A DNA stretch of 64,000 nucleotides, taken from contig OY540821.1 of NCBI GenBank assembly GCA_961205875.1, positions 8,432,001 to 8,496,000 of the forward strand. Direction: 5' to 3'. This document shows, in pieces, positions 31,178-41,650 of the stretch (position 1 is the stretch's first letter; the number at the start of each line of letters is the position of its first letter). Below the pieces are notes generated by a model. It saw nothing but the letters and a program-made list of their open reading frames with translations. It had not been told where the DNA came from and searched no databases. The stretch is from Sialis fuliginosa (lineage: Eukaryota > Arthropoda > Insecta > Megaloptera > Sialidae). A program made the translations under genes and the position numbers.

Positions 31178-34100
31178 TTAAACCTCATAGCTGACTTTGC
31201 CACTTTTGAACTTAATTTGCGATACTTGTGTCGCTGGCGAGAAAGCTACACCGATAAGCCCGTTAGTTCTCGCGTTGTCCGCTTGTGTTTGCGCGGCGTT
31301 AGCGTCATTTATTTGTTGTCTTAAAGCTTCCTGTTGCTGCTGGCTAGATTCCTGGCACCTCTGAGGTTGGTACACTTGTTGTAAGTTTTGAGGATTTGAA
31401 GCTAATTGTTGCTAGAAAGTAAAAATTCAGAAAATATAAAAAATCATATTTGAAAACTTACCACTTGAATATTTTTCAAAGTAAAAAATATGAGAGGGAG
31501 AACAAAATGGCGTTATTAATTAGTAAAAATTCTATGGAAAAGGTTGTTAGTTTCCGAGTAAAAAATTCTAAAATAGTGAAGTCTTTAGGTTTAGAAAAAT
31601 CTACACGATATATTTTGAAAAAAATGTGCTTACTTGATAAAAATATACTTACTTGATACGCCAAGTTAGCTTGCTGTTGTAAAATCTGAAGAAAAGCAGG
31701 ATTATAACCAACATTCTGAGGATATTGTTGAACACCATCGTAAACTTGAGGCGCAGCTTGTTGCGCTGCATAGTTATTTGCGTAAACATTCTGAGGTTGG
31801 TTATACTGTTGTTGTAGCTGTTGCTGCTGTTGGATCAAGTTGGCGTAGTCTACTTGTTGCTCTTGTTGTTGCGCTTGGTAATTTGAAAGAAATTCAGGCG
31901 GCGCTGCTAGTTTTGTCGTGAAAGATTGTTGAAGATTCGGTGTCGTGAATGCGAAACTGTTTTGGAATGGGCTACTGTATGAAATAGCCCCAGAATTTTG
32001 AGGTACAGGTGTTGTATAAACGGTCGATAAGATGACGGATATGAGTATTATAGTTGACTAAAATTTAAATATAATTTTAATTATTTTTTTTGCAGTTTTG
32101 AGAAAAATGGTTGTATGGGAGTTAAAAAAAATATAGTTAAAATTTCTTTACGTAATTTAAAAGCATAGAATTTCAGCTTCAGAATGCATTTTTTAGATTT
32201 GTTCTCTGATTTTTTTCCACATTTACGAAAAATCATAAATTAATTTTTAAAGCTATCAAAATTCACTTTTAATAGAGAGTAAAATGATATATCAGTTTTT
32301 TAACTACTTACCCCCCAAGTAGTTAAAAATATAAATTGATTAACTGTATTATTATTATTGATAATATTAATTTTGCTATAGATAAGAAAATATAAAAAAT
32401 AATTAATTAAAAATATACCAATTTTCAACAAAATTTTCAGAAACGAGATAAAAGTTCTTTCATTCTATTCATTTAGAATCATCGCTAATTAAGAGTATTG
32501 ATTTTAAATTAGTCTTTATAGAATTAGGCATTTAGTCTTACAAACCACTGGACTTGAAGCCTTTTATATAATATTATCATTCCACGCTCAAAAGGATTTA
32601 TTACATGAATTTAAAAGTTTTTGTTGTAATGTATTTTTAAGCTAACTAATGTTTTAGATAGGTACATCCTTAGGATATATGTAAAATATGTAGATTTCTA
32701 TGAAAATATGTTTAGTTATAAACAGACTATGTGCGTAGGCTGAATTTCATATACATTAAACCAGAGGTTTTCAATCAAGTCATAGAACACTTTTCAATTA
32801 TAAAAAAATGTGGAATACGAAAATCTTTAAGTCTATTTGAGTGACTGACTCATCAACGCCCAGCCCAAACCTCGTCAAATTTTATGGGTGACTTCTTTTG
32901 ATAACGTAAGCACCCATTAACAAGATATTTTCCGAAATTCAACTCTTAATTTTTTTTATTTTATAAATTATATAAATTTTCATAAACAAAGCGAGTGAAG
33001 CCGCGGGTGTACACGTAGGATTAAAAATAACCGTATAGATATTATTTAAAAAATAATAACTTATATTAGAAGTACAGATATTAAGTCAAAAAAGTTTTAA
33101 GAAGAAAAATTTATAATGAAAAAAAAAATGTAACAATAAATATTTAGCTTCGTGATAAAAACCAGAGCAAATAATCTCGAGATTGTATTAAAACTCCTGT
33201 GGGTGACAACAGACCACAATGGTGATGATTGTTTGCTCAACTTGAAGTACATAATTTGTTTTCTTTTCATATCAATTTATAACGTTTCTTTTTCCGACTG
33301 GTCCGTTATGAATATTGACTTATAGAAAATAACTTTTCTTTATTGAATATTGATACACATTTGATCTTCTTCTAATAATAATGTAAGTTATTATTTAAAT
33401 ACAGCTATCCCTCTATTTACACGGTTGAAAAAGTGGTGGAAAAGACTTAAAAAACACAAAGTAATGGAGCAATTTTTATTACTCTATTTACGCGTTGTTT
33501 TCATGGAACCGATTAACCGCGTAAATGAAGGGATTACTGTATATATATTTGTTGCTGTCGAGGGAGTATATTTAAATCAAAAGTCATATTTTTATTTCTA
33601 TTTATAATCGCTTAGAACCTGAATCGATTTCGATGAAATTTAAAAAAATAAAATTTAATATTTTCGCGAAAACGTTTATGTAGAAATCATTTAATTTTTC
33701 AACATTCGAAATATTTAGAGATACTCCAGTAAGAGTTATGACAGCGTTACTATTTTTTTGATTGACTTGATAGCTCACGCCATACCAAGATTTCTAGTTA
33801 GTATATTTTATAATCTCTTTTTGGGGAAAAATATTAAAAATAATTTATTGACTCTTTTAAAAATATATGGTTACCGGTTATCCATGGTTCGGATTCAGGT
33901 TTAGGTTCGTTGACTTTGAAATATTGTGGTTCGGTTCGGGGTCAGATTAATGAAAAATACGGGTTTTTGGGGTTCGAATTCGGGTCCAGGTTTAAGTCCC
34001 TAATATGAAGTATATTTAATGATATTGATTAATAAAATCAGTGAGTGAGAATTGACTATTACAATCAATCAGAAATCAATTCGGGATGTCAGAATTCTTA

Positions 34101-34214
34101 CTATGAGTATCTCTAGAATTTTTTATTTTTCCATTTTTTTAATAGCAGAAGATATAGGTCATATTATTAATAAATAAGTTAAAAATTTGAAGAATTATAA
34201 TCACTTACCTTCAT
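31178..34214 (-). CDS. Secreted Gln-rich protein
   Basis: Three exons on the minus strand, complement(join(31178..31411, 31653..32057, 34209..34214)), give 214 residues. Exon 1 encodes only Met-Lys before a phase-0 intron. Exon 2 completes a signal peptide (MKSTIILISVILSTVYT). The mature protein is Gln/Asn/Ala/Tyr-rich with poly-Gln runs (residues about 75-145) and a YNQPQNVY and QYPQNVGYNP pattern. The C-terminal 25 residues differ: GLIGVAFSPATQVSQIKF then a basic SGKVSYEV end, which looks like a conserved tail of insect secreted matrix proteins, though I cannot name the family. Single Cys at about residue 155. Both introns have phase-0 consensus junctions. Poly(A) signal AATAAA is at 31168-31163. 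Cuticle, peritrophic or silk-type matrix roles are all possible. Confidence 0.85.
32850..33030 (+). repeat. Dispersed repeat with ACTGACTCATCAACGC block
   Basis: In the large intron 1 of the Gln-rich gene. It carries GACTGACTCATCAACGCCCAG, ATTCAACTCTTAA and, at about 32993-33030, AGTGAAGCCGCGGGTGTAC. Related blocks are repeated at 37875-37995 and 38042-38160. The final block resembles the inverse of the TTACCCGCG repeat head, as in common lepidopteran repeats. Confidence 0.6.
33402..33539. mobile_element. 138-bp pogo-like MITE
   Basis: TA-flanked ends CAGCTATCCCTCTATTTAC and (inverted) CAGTAATCCCTTCATTTAC, the consensus of small pogo-type MITEs. A related end at about 44483-44515 (GTAAATGGAGGGATTACTG) lies in SPH4 intron 3. 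Confidence 0.8.
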
Positions 34215-34325
34215 TTTTACTCTGTTAATGCACTTATGTTTATCACAAAACTGTACTCTGTCTTCTTGTATTAAACTTTATCAATACGAAGATGCTGTAT
34301 TTATAATAACATTATTTTACTTGTC

Positions 34326-34357
34326 AACTGATCGGAATTATAAAACCAGGCGATATA
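34326..34357 (-). promoter_or_regulatory. Probable core promoter of the Gln-rich gene
   Basis: On the minus strand a weak TATATC (34357-34352) precedes TCAGTT (34331-34326), whose A at 34329 lies 28 bases from the TATA start. This gives a 5' UTR of about 115 bases before the ATG at 34214. Confidence 0.5.
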
Positions 34358-34603
34358 AAAATCTTCAGGGAAATTTCCGTTCTTTTATACAACCAACAAA
34401 AAGAAAGTTTTCGTTCATTTCTTTTTAATACAATTGTCATAACAAGTCATGGCATTTCAAATGAACTGTACGTAAATATGCTAATCAGTGGACTATACTT
34501 TCTTATACACCCTATCAGAAAGTACTGTAATCATGAAAAAAAATCATCGAGAAAAATCCTATTTTCTTTAAAAATAGTTAAAATTAGATTCCAGGAATGT
34601 TAA

Positions 34604-34880
34604 AACATGTTCCAGACCATGATTTACGCCCAAACTATTGAAGATATATGGACATATATATCGACCATAATGAATTTCAGGAAAATATTTTCAACCCCCT
34701 AAAACTATTATAGTTATATTATTATTATAATAATTTTTAATTTTATTAAAAAAAATATAATTTTAAATTAAAAATTTTCTTAACAAAAGTTGTTAATTTG
34801 AATATATTTTTTAAGATAAAGTACTAATTGATATATCATTCCATATATATTCACTTAAATTATGAATAGTTAAAGTTTTG
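34604..34880 (+). mobile_element. Truncated relative of the 6477-7114 MITE
   Basis: Shares GTTCCAGACCATG, TTTACGCCCAAACTATTGAA, the CGACCATAATGAATTTC block and AAGATAAAGTACTAATTG with 6477-7114, but has rearranged order and no right end. Confidence 0.6.
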
Positions 34881-35511
34881 ATTTGGGAGGTGGGGTTTAT
34901 GTTGACATCTATTGACGTAGAATACTTCATATAATGTATGTATAAAAAATAATTTCGTAATTTTTACGTATGTTTTTTAAATTACTTTTTGAGAACACCC
35001 ACGAAATAACGTTTATTTCTTTTAAACATTTCATAACTACGAAATGTTGTGTTAGGAAATTAAACTATTTGTTAATTTCTGTACATTCTATTCAAATTTT
35101 TTGACTATAGATCAATTAAATTTTACAATAGTCGATAAAAAAATAACTCGTTTAAATAATATTTTTCGCATATGTTTTAATATGATACGATACTGACTTA
35201 TATTTATAGAAAACTCCCCCTCCTTAAAAATATACATAATTAAAATCACAGAATTCTGGATAAAAATAGTTTATGTTGGAAATAAATAAATTTTTTTAAA
35301 TATTTTCATATTTTTAGAAATCCTCATAGGTATTTTTCGCATTGGATTTTTTGTTCTATTATAATAGAGTAAAATTCTTCATAAAATTATACGTAATTCA
35401 AATCATAAATAAATAAAATTTTCCAAATATTTTTACATTTTTCGAAATCCTTATATTTTCCGTATTTGATTTTTTGTTTTATTATAATATGCTACTGACT
35501 TTTATTTAGAG

Positions 35512-35700
35512 CATAGGTGTCCAACCTTTTGAAGCAGAAATTTAATTAGTAAGGGCCACAGGCCAGAATAAAACTGAAGACCTTTTTTTTTTAGTCGTAC
35601 TAATTTCAATATAAATTTATTATTCTATTTTTTTTAAAATTATCCTCGCGGGCCGCACCGAAGGTCCTCAGTGGCCGCATGTGTGGGTTGGACAAGCTTG
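35512..35700. mobile_element. hAT-like MITE with perfect target duplication
   Basis: A 189-bp insert with ends CATAGGTGTCCAACC and (inverted) CAAGCTTGTCCAACC. It is flanked by the identical 8-bp ATTTAGAG at 35504-35511 and 35701-35708. The interior is G/C-rich (GCGGGCCGCACCG). The TIR and TSD match the hAT superfamily. Confidence 0.9.
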
Positions 35701-35708
35701 ATTTAGAG

Positions 35709-36640
35709 TAAACTCCCCTCTCCCTCTCTAAGATCTCTAACCTTAAAAAATATACATTCTGGATAAAAAATAGTATATGTTGAAAATAAATGAAATTTTC
35801 TAAATGTTTTCTCATTTTTAGAAATGAACCCCATACGAAAAGAAAGAGTTTTGCGTTTGACTCATACATTTATTTATAAATAAATAAAACCGATAATAAT
35901 TCCAAAATTCATATTAATAAACTTCAAAACGGATGAAATAATTTAGATAAAGATTATGATATTTGGATTTATTTTGACCCAATTTTCGGGAGGGGGAAGG
36001 GTTGTAAGTATCCTTTTTACATTTATCAACTATAACTGTAAGTATTTGAAAGGTTCAGTTACCACCAAAATATGTATAAAAAGTGATAGACCACTTTTTA
36101 TAAATTTAAATATGTTATGTTTTATTTGAAAACTTCAAAATAACAACTATAAAAACAAATATAAACAAGACATGCAGTAAAAAGCGTACTGTAAACACTT
36201 GTATGTATAATTAACATACAACCGTTTAATTGTTATATTTTCCATCTCTTTTGGCTTCATTAAAACGTACATCTTGTTGTTTTTATACACGAAAATTAAC
36301 AATTCATTAAACGTATGCGGTATAGCGTAAAATACACATGATTCCGTTTTACCTAGTACGTGCCTGGAATTCGCAACAACCAATAGTGATAGTGAATTTT
36401 ATTGCCCAATCGTTTTTCTAAACACTGTTGAAATATTAATGCCAAACTACGAATCAATTTCTGTCTGTTTTTTATTAGTCATTTTCGCTACATAAATCTG
36501 CGATTTTGTTTTATAAATCACACTGGAACACGTTGCATGCAAATTTGTATGTATTAAGTAAATTCAGGGACATGGTTTTTCGTATTTAAATGACCGTACC
36601 CTCTCCACTCCATCAACCTTCATTATTTTATTAGTAAACA
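35709..36640. other. Intergenic AT-rich DNA
   Basis: No gene or element recognised. Short chance reading frames at 35606-35869 and 36147-36383 lack signal peptide, splice logic or compositional support. Confidence 0.4.
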
Positions 36641-37147
36641 AGGTACTGGCACCAGTCTTGGCCGCTTTAAGAGCAAGGTTTATTTGTAATTCTTATGAAT
36701 TCATGTTACTAATAAAACAACTACCTCTTTATTAAATCAATTTAATTATCAGTCTTTTATTTTGTTTATGTTTTTTCTTCAGTAATGGACAAAGTAAAAC
36801 CGCAGTAATAGGTACCCAGTGAAGGACACTTGCTAATGATTAGAAAATGATAAGTACATACATATGTACATACCACAAAAGTTATAAAATAAAGTAAACA
36901 AAGTAAAGCAGATGCTATGATAATATATTAATTAATAAATAGATAACACTAATAATTTTTTTAAATGTCCAGCATTTTGATACCCATTGACCGATTGCCA
37001 TTAAATTAAGTTGTTTTAGAGTTAAGTATCTATAGATTATGATTCCGTAATGACAGTAATTAAATTTCAACAAATATTTGTAATTTAGTACATTTAATTA
37101 AACAAGTGTCCAACACTGGGGTATGATCCAAGACTGGTGCCAGTATT
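36641..37147 (-). mobile_element. AGGTACTGGCACC-family MITE, reverse orientation
   Basis: Complete copy of about 507 bp; ends AGGTACTGGCACCAGTC and GACTGGTGCCAGTA, interior inverted relative to 14800-15224. Confidence 0.82.
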
Positions 37148-38170
37148 TTAAATAAAATGAAAATAAAAATTATACAAATCGTTCGAACAGACAGACCGAC
37201 AGATAAATTTAGAATGTATGTAATCGGGATGACCTATTTTTTCAATTTAAAGCATCGGTTTCTTTTAAAAATATAATTTTTTATCATAGTAATTAAAATG
37301 GCTAATGATAATTTTTTTACCAAGTCAAAAGGTACATCATTTCAGTATTTTTCATATGGCAGTCTTCGAGATCATTGGGTCTGTCTGCTGTGCAGCCAGA
37401 CAGACAGACAGATGGACTGATATTTAAAAAAAAATCATTAAAATTCAATTCGAGTAAATTAGTACCTACTTTTCTTATCACAAAAAAGTATATTTATCGC
37501 CTTTAATATCCGTTAATGTGACTTGACTCCCCCCCGTCCCCCTACAACTGATCTTATTTACGCTATTGCTACTATGTTTATAAAATATGTATGAATACAG
37601 AAAAAAATTTGTAAAGGCAATATCGATATATTAGTTCTTGTCGTCTGGAAAACCTACGCTGAACATTTCCATGAGCATTAAACTGTTTGCCTGTGCTCGA
37701 TATTTTATATAATGTTTACATACGGTCATTGGACAGTTTATGTACACCAAAGTCCACAAAAACCTTCACACAAATGAAAGTTTTCTTTGTTCATGAACGG
37801 ATAAACAAGACTCGATTCACTTCTAATAAGTTTCTATGATTTTTGTCTTTTTAAAAATTTATATACATAATTAACTGACTCATCAACGCTCAGCCTAAAC
37901 TCCCGGATCTAAAAACGTGAAAATTCAGGGGTATCTTTCTATTATAATGTAAATACCCACTAAGAAGGGATTTTCTTAAATTCAACTCCTAAAGGTGTTA
38001 AACTTTTGTTTTTTTTGAAACAATATATTTTTTATATATAACTGACTGACTTATCAACACCAAGCTCAAACTCCCAAACCTACAAACGTGAAAATTTCAC
38101 ATCCATCCACTAAGAAGGGATTTTCTTAAACTCTTGAAGGAGTGAAAAATTGTGTTAAATTTTGTTTTTG
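37148..38170. repeat. GACAGACA tracts and tandem ACTGACTCATCAAC repeat
   Basis: Short GACAGACA microsatellite tracts sit at about 37185 and 37400. At 37875-37995 and 38042-38160 two related units carry ACTGACT(C/T)ATCAACRC, AACGTGAAAATT and CACTAAGAAGGGATTTTCTT; the latter is shared with the repeat in 32850-33030. Confidence 0.6.
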
Positions 38171-38773
38171 AAACAATTTAAAAAAATAAATAAAACTTTG
38201 AAATGCGGTATCTCGAGAACGATTTAAGATACAGATTTGCGGTTTGAAAATTTCAATGTTTCACGTCATTATCTATACAATAAATATACTTTTAGTTGAA
38301 AGAACCCCTCCTTCAAATTTAAAAATAATAATTAATGCATTTTGCAATTTATCAATTCAATTAAATCGCAATAATTAATATAAAATCAACCACAAAAAAT
38401 AAACACACGTTATTTTTAGACATAATAGATTAAATTTTACATAACATAGTAGATTGTCTATTTCTATGTTACACAAGTCCCCGTTAATAGAGTACGTATC
38501 AAAATGTCCTCTAGCATGTACCATTATATCAATAAAGCGGACGTTACTATGTAAAGTTCAAAGCACATACAGAGTCAAATAGCAAATTAGTTTGTAAGGC
38601 CAGTACTCAAAATCAGGATACAGTTTTCTATCTAATTACACCACTTAACTTCGTTAGAGAGGAGAACATAGTTTAAAACTATGTTCATTTGTAATAATTA
38701 TACTTAACTCTAGACATTGATGTATATAAGGTTAATTTTCATAAAACAAAACATATTAATTAATATTATATAA
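38171..38773. other. Intergenic AT-rich DNA
   Basis: I see nothing assignable. Confidence 0.4.
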
Positions 38774-39168
38774 GATGTTGGCACCAGTCTTGGTCAATAC
38801 CCTATTGTTTATTTGATTAATTAAATGTACTACATTAGAAAAATTTATTGATATTTGATAACTGCCATTACTAAATCATAATCTATAGGCACTTAACTCT
38901 AAAACAGCTTAATTTAATTTTGTGGTATGTATGTACTTATCATTTTGTAATCATTAGCAAGTGTCCTTCACTGGGTACCTATTACTGGTTTTACTTCGTA
39001 CAGTAATGGAGAAACAACATAAACAAAAGAAATGGCTATAATTAAAAAAAATTAAAATTAAATTGGTTTATTAGTAACATGAGTTTATGAGAATTACAAA
39101 AAAGCCCATTAATCCCCAAAAACAGTATACCTTGCTCTCAAAGCGGCCAAGTCTGGTACCAGTACCTT
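38774..39168 (+). mobile_element. AGGTACTGGCACC-family MITE
   Basis: TA-flanked copy of about 395 bp, left end AGATGTTGGCACCAGTC, right end GTCTGGTACCAGTACCT. Confidence 0.82.
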
Positions 39169-40518
39169 AGGCATTTATTTTATTAACTAAAAAATATTAT
39201 TAGTAATAATATATAATTTTTTATAGTCCTTTAAAAAATATGAATTGGTAAATTAAATAAAAAATATATTAGTGGGAGCCCAGAACACAATAAAAAATTA
39301 ATCATATTGTTTCTTTTATGTAGAAGATCCATTATTCATTATTATTTCAATTTTAAATTTAAATCGTGCTCCATTCTGCTTTGTTATTATTTTTTTTTCA
39401 AATTGAAATTTGATGAATTCAAATTTGCATTTTGTTTTATTGAAAACGTTTGATTCGATATATTTATGAGTAGAACAGCACAAAATACCATTTGAGAGTT
39501 AAGTATTGATTGAAATTAAAATTATAATGAACTGTACCTATTACTTAAATTTATAAAATAATTGAACATATAATTTTTACATTTTCGTTTATAACAAATC
39601 GAAAAATTGCATACAAAAGTTTCTAATTAACGTTAATTCAGTATTAATTTTGATGATACATACATTTTTTCAGAATTTTTGGTGAAGGCACTCGGGCATC
39701 TCTCACGCCTAAACTGAAAAAGTTAAATTAATGCATTCCTGACTTTTTGATAGGAAATTTTGTGATCTAATAGAAAGACCCTGAGTCATTTTTTTGTATG
39801 TTGCTTAGTTCTTGTTGCGTAAGTAGTAAACAGGTAAAAAATGTTATTCAAGTAACTTCGACAATAGAGTAATCCGGAAAAATTTGACATACCTTTTTTT
39901 ATTACTTAATTGCAAAGATTAGGTAAAAAAATACTAATAGCATTGAACAAATTTTTTTTATTGCTCATTTTTAAATTATTCAATATTAAAAATATTAATA
40001 AAAATCAGCTTGCATTTAAAACGCGACGTGAGTTAAAAAAATGCCTTTGAGTTTTCTCATGAAGTAGACTCATGGGTGGGGGATTGATCCCCTTGATCCC
40101 CTCCCTATCTACGCCACTGCCAACAATTATTTGGCTATAATTCAAATATTTCTTTTTATTTACACGGAATTTAGTTTTCGATCGAATATAGTTTTCCAAG
40201 CACGTGCAACAAATACACATTCTAAATGACAAACAAGAAGAAAGTGGGATCAGTAAGGTGGGGAGTTTTTATACACTTTTAACATTTTTATAATTCGCAC
40301 TAGCTAACTTACACGTCTGGTAAAATAAATAGTTCTTCTTTTTTTTGCTATTCTTTTAAACTTTTCAAACACGTGTCTATGATTTATACTTCATTTATAC
40401 AGGTTGAATAAAAAGTAAGGTACCTTCGTAGTCTTTAGAAATTTGTTTAAATAAAAATTAAGAAACCTTACGTAAAGAAAGGTAGTTTTTTTTCAAAATT
40501 ATACTTTAGACAATATAA
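39169..40518. other. Intergenic DNA
   Basis: No gene seen. Near 40058-40126 there is a GGGTGGGGGATTGATCCCC block and a CTACGCCACTGC end that resembles the right terminus of the hAT MITE at 16120-16298. A short minus-strand frame here (40005-40232) is derived from this repeat. Confidence 0.45.
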
Positions 40519-41297
40519 GGTGTTGACACCAGTCTTGACCACTTTAAAAGCAAGGCTTTTTGGGAGTGATGAGTATTTTTTTTGTAATTCTCATGAACTT
40601 ATATTACTAATAAAACAAGTACCTCTTTATTAAATCAATTTAATTTCCAAATTCCGCAAATACACTTTTTTTTAATTATAGCTATTTATTTTGATTATAT
40701 ATTTTCTCCAGTAATGGACATCCAGTGATGGATACTTGTAATTACAAAATTATAAAATAAAGAATCGTAAAATTGTAAACAATGGTCACGTTCACGACTG
40801 ACCAACGAACTTTGATTGGTTGATTCATGAAATTTCTGGTGGAATGTACCAGAAATTTAAAGAATGCCATTTTTTAAGCGTGTAAGGAAGTGAGACAGAA
40901 GTAACCAGAAAGAGATAGATACTAGTGTTCTGGCAGAAACGCTCAACATGAAGTGAACATAAAATTTCTTTGGTTAGCCTGGTCACTAGTTTTTATCTCT
41001 AGTTACTTCTTTCTCACTTCCTTACACGCTTAAAAAATGACATTCTTTAAATTTCAGGTACATTCCACCAGAAATTCCATGAATCAACCAATCAAAGCTC
41101 GTTGACCAATGTAAAGCAGATGCTATGATAATATTCATAAATGGATCACACTAATAAATTAGTTTAAATGTCCACCATTTTGATACCCATTGGTCGATTG
41201 TCATCAAATAAAGCTGTCTTAGAGTTAAGTATCTATAGATTATAATTCAGAAATGGCAGTAATCAAATATCAATAATTTACAATTTAGTATAAAAGG
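40519..41297 (-). mobile_element. AGGTACTGGCACC-family MITE interrupted by a foldback insertion
   Basis: Left end AGGTGTTGACACCAGTC; interior in reverse orientation; right terminal repeat missing. It is split by the 323-bp insert at 40785-41107. The empty site can be read from the sister copy at 43546 (GTAAACAATGTAAAGCAG). Confidence 0.8.
40785..41107. mobile_element. Foldback (long inverted repeat) insertion
   Basis: A 323-bp insert flanked by AATG (40781-40784 and 41108-41111; CAATG if one base is shared). Arms of roughly 140 bp are inverted: TTGATTGGTTGATTCATG, TTAAGCGTGTAAGGAAGTG and related blocks recur inverted at 41020-41105. No coding capacity. Confidence 0.85.
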
Positions 41298-41650
41298 CCA
41301 GTAATTTTTTAATTAATTTATTTTGTTTTATGAAAAGTATAATACTTACATATCTTACATAATCAAGTACTTCCTTTTGTTGTTAATTTGTAAATAATTA
41401 TTTTAAGAAATAGTTATGACAATTAAAGTAATTTTATTGTATAATATTAAAATACAAAAAAAAATATATGGAAATGTCAAAAACAATACTGATGATAAGG
41501 AAGTTAATGTTCTTTAAAAACAATACAGAATTAATCCAATAACAGCATATTAATATTAAAAAAATGAAATCTAATGTAATACCTTTCCAAAACCAATTGT
41601 ACCTACATAGTTTTAAATTGTTTTTTGTCGTTTGAATTTAACAGTACAAG

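Noticed and set aside
33425..33607. 60-codon + frame
   Set aside because: Begins inside a 138-bp pogo-like MITE; no coding signature.
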